Assembly (NCBI RefSeq): GCF_019801015.1 | Contig: NZ_JAHVJZ010000005.1 | Span: 248,001-312,000 of the forward strand | DNA length: 64,000 nucleotides | Reading direction: 5' to 3' | From: Marinobacter nauticus | Lineage (GTDB): Bacteria; Pseudomonadota; Gammaproteobacteria; Enterobacterales; Shewanellaceae | In this document: in pieces, positions 63,407 to 64,000 of the stretch | Position numbering within the stretch: the stretch's first letter is position 1 | Layout: the number at the start of each line of letters is the position of its first letter | Notes under the pieces: generated by a model | Told to the model about the DNA's origin: nothing | What the model saw: only the letters and a program-made list of their open reading frames with translations | Database searches by the model: none | Position numbers and translations under genes: made by a program

Positions 63407-64000
63407 ATGAAACGATTTTCCCGTCTTCTGAGCACCAGTCTGCTCGTCAGTGCCGTGGCCTTCAGCGCCCACGCCAGTGACGAGGTTCAGGCGCAGCTTA
63501 TCGACAAGTTCCAGCAGGGACAGTATTCCGGCAAAGGCGCAGACGGCTGTCTGATGTGCCACGGCCGGGATGAGCAGGTCCAGGCGCTGTTCGCCTCCCC
63601 TCACGGCAGCCTCGACACCAGCGCCAGCCCGATGGCGAAGTTGCAATGCGAAACCTGCCACGGCCCGCAGGGCAAACACCGTGGCAAAAATGAGCCAATG
63701 ATCAACTTCGGCAGTGACGCCAACGTCAGTGCCGAGCTGCAAAACTCCGTCTGCCTGAGCTGTCACGAAGACAGCGAGCGTCGTGACTGGCACGGCAGCC
63801 GCCACGACTTCGCCGAGGTGGCCTGTTCCGACTGCCACCAGATCCACACCGCCAGTGACCCGGTGCTCTCTCCCGAGGGAGAGATCGCCACCTGCACCAG
63901 CTGCCACAGCAGCGAAGCCGCAGACATGAACAAACGCTCTGCCCACCCGATGGCTGGCCTGCACAGCGGCAGTGACATGAGCTGCACCAGCTGCCACAGC
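63407..64000 (+). CDS. MtrA/DmsE-family multihaem c-type cytochrome (3' end outside window)
   Basis: 198 codons to the right edge. The signal peptide is MKRFSRLLSTSLLVSAVAFSAHA. Six CxxCH haem-binding motifs occur in this part (CLMCH, CETCH, CLSCH, CSDCH, CTSCH, CTSCH). GADGCLMCH, MAKLQCETCHGPQGKH, NEPMINFG and NSVCLSCH follow MtrA/MtrD/DmsE decahaem cytochromes that carry electrons through an outer-membrane porin to extracellular acceptors. The rest of its operon (MtrB-like porin, terminal reductase) would lie beyond the window, so MtrA and DmsE cannot be told apart. Confidence 0.93.
   Translation, partial: MKRFSRLLSTSLLVSAVAFSAHASDEVQAQLIDKFQQGQYSGKGADGCLMCHGRDEQVQALFASPHGSLDTSASPMAKLQCETCHGPQGKHRGKNEPMINFGSDANVSAELQNSVCLSCHEDSERRDWHGSRHDFAEVACSDCHQIHTASDPVLSPEGEIATCTSCHSSEAADMNKRSAHPMAGLHSGSDMSCTSCHS

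Noticed and set aside
63200-63997. Minus-strand open frame opposite the multihaem cytochrome
   Set aside because: Antisense of CxxCH repeats; no start signal, and the plus strand encodes a clear cytochrome.

Overview
The window is a G+C-rich chromosomal segment of a marine, anaerobically respiring gammaproteobacterium. The order of the trxA-rho, ubiD-fre, tupABC-mob-moa and formate dehydrogenase blocks, the DUF3305/DUF3306 accessory genes and an MtrA/DmsE-type multihaem cytochrome at the right edge all resemble the Shewanella/Ferrimonas group. A Ferrimonas-like organism is my inference; the sequence alone does not prove it.

Left third (1-17.2 kb) is mostly housekeeping: a cystine transporter (tcyP, cut by the left edge), gppA-rhlB, trxA, rho, ubiD-fre, ubiA, a Rho antagonist (rof), a YbaK-like tRNA deacylase, yqjG/yqjF homologues, two GNAT acetyltransferases, a MerR regulator, a TraF-like outer membrane protein and several unknown exported proteins.

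Middle (17.2-47.4 kb) is a formate dehydrogenase and molybdenum/tungsten-cofactor island. Three tandem fdhX-fdhA-fdhB-fdhC operons lie on the minus strand; all three catalytic subunits have Cys where E. coli FdnG has Sec. The third is preceded by DUF3305, DUF3306, a polyferredoxin and a TorD-family chaperone. Divergent from that block are fdhD and an HTH/PBP-like regulator. Next come a sensor kinase and NtrC-type regulator (minus) and a divergent plus-strand operon: tungstate transporter tupABC, mobA, a mobB-moeA fusion and moaA. At 60.1-63.1 kb modCBA and a Crp/Fnr-like regulator form another metal-uptake operon.

The most interesting signal is regulatory. Four sequences with the strict sigma-54 pattern GG-N10-GC sit at the right distance and orientation: two divergent ones between DUF3305 and fdhD, one ahead of tupA, and one ahead of the Crp-like/modABC operon. 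Inverted repeats of the type TTGTCCC-N4-GGGACAA lie between the divergent pair and ahead of the tupA promoter, and a looser relative lies ahead of the mod promoter. With the NtrC-type regulator encoded beside tupA, this suggests one two-component/sigma-54 regulon coordinating Mo/W uptake, cofactor synthesis, FDH maturation and the third FDH. FDH operons 1 and 2 instead carry FNR-like sites.

Right part (47.4-64 kb): DUF2076 and lipoprotein-like genes, a tRNA-Arg/tRNA-His pair, a GAF-GAF-GGDEF-EAL protein, Rep helicase, ubiK, two tandem BCCT transporters, an unknown protein, the mod operon, and the start of a multihaem cytochrome gene truncated by the window end.
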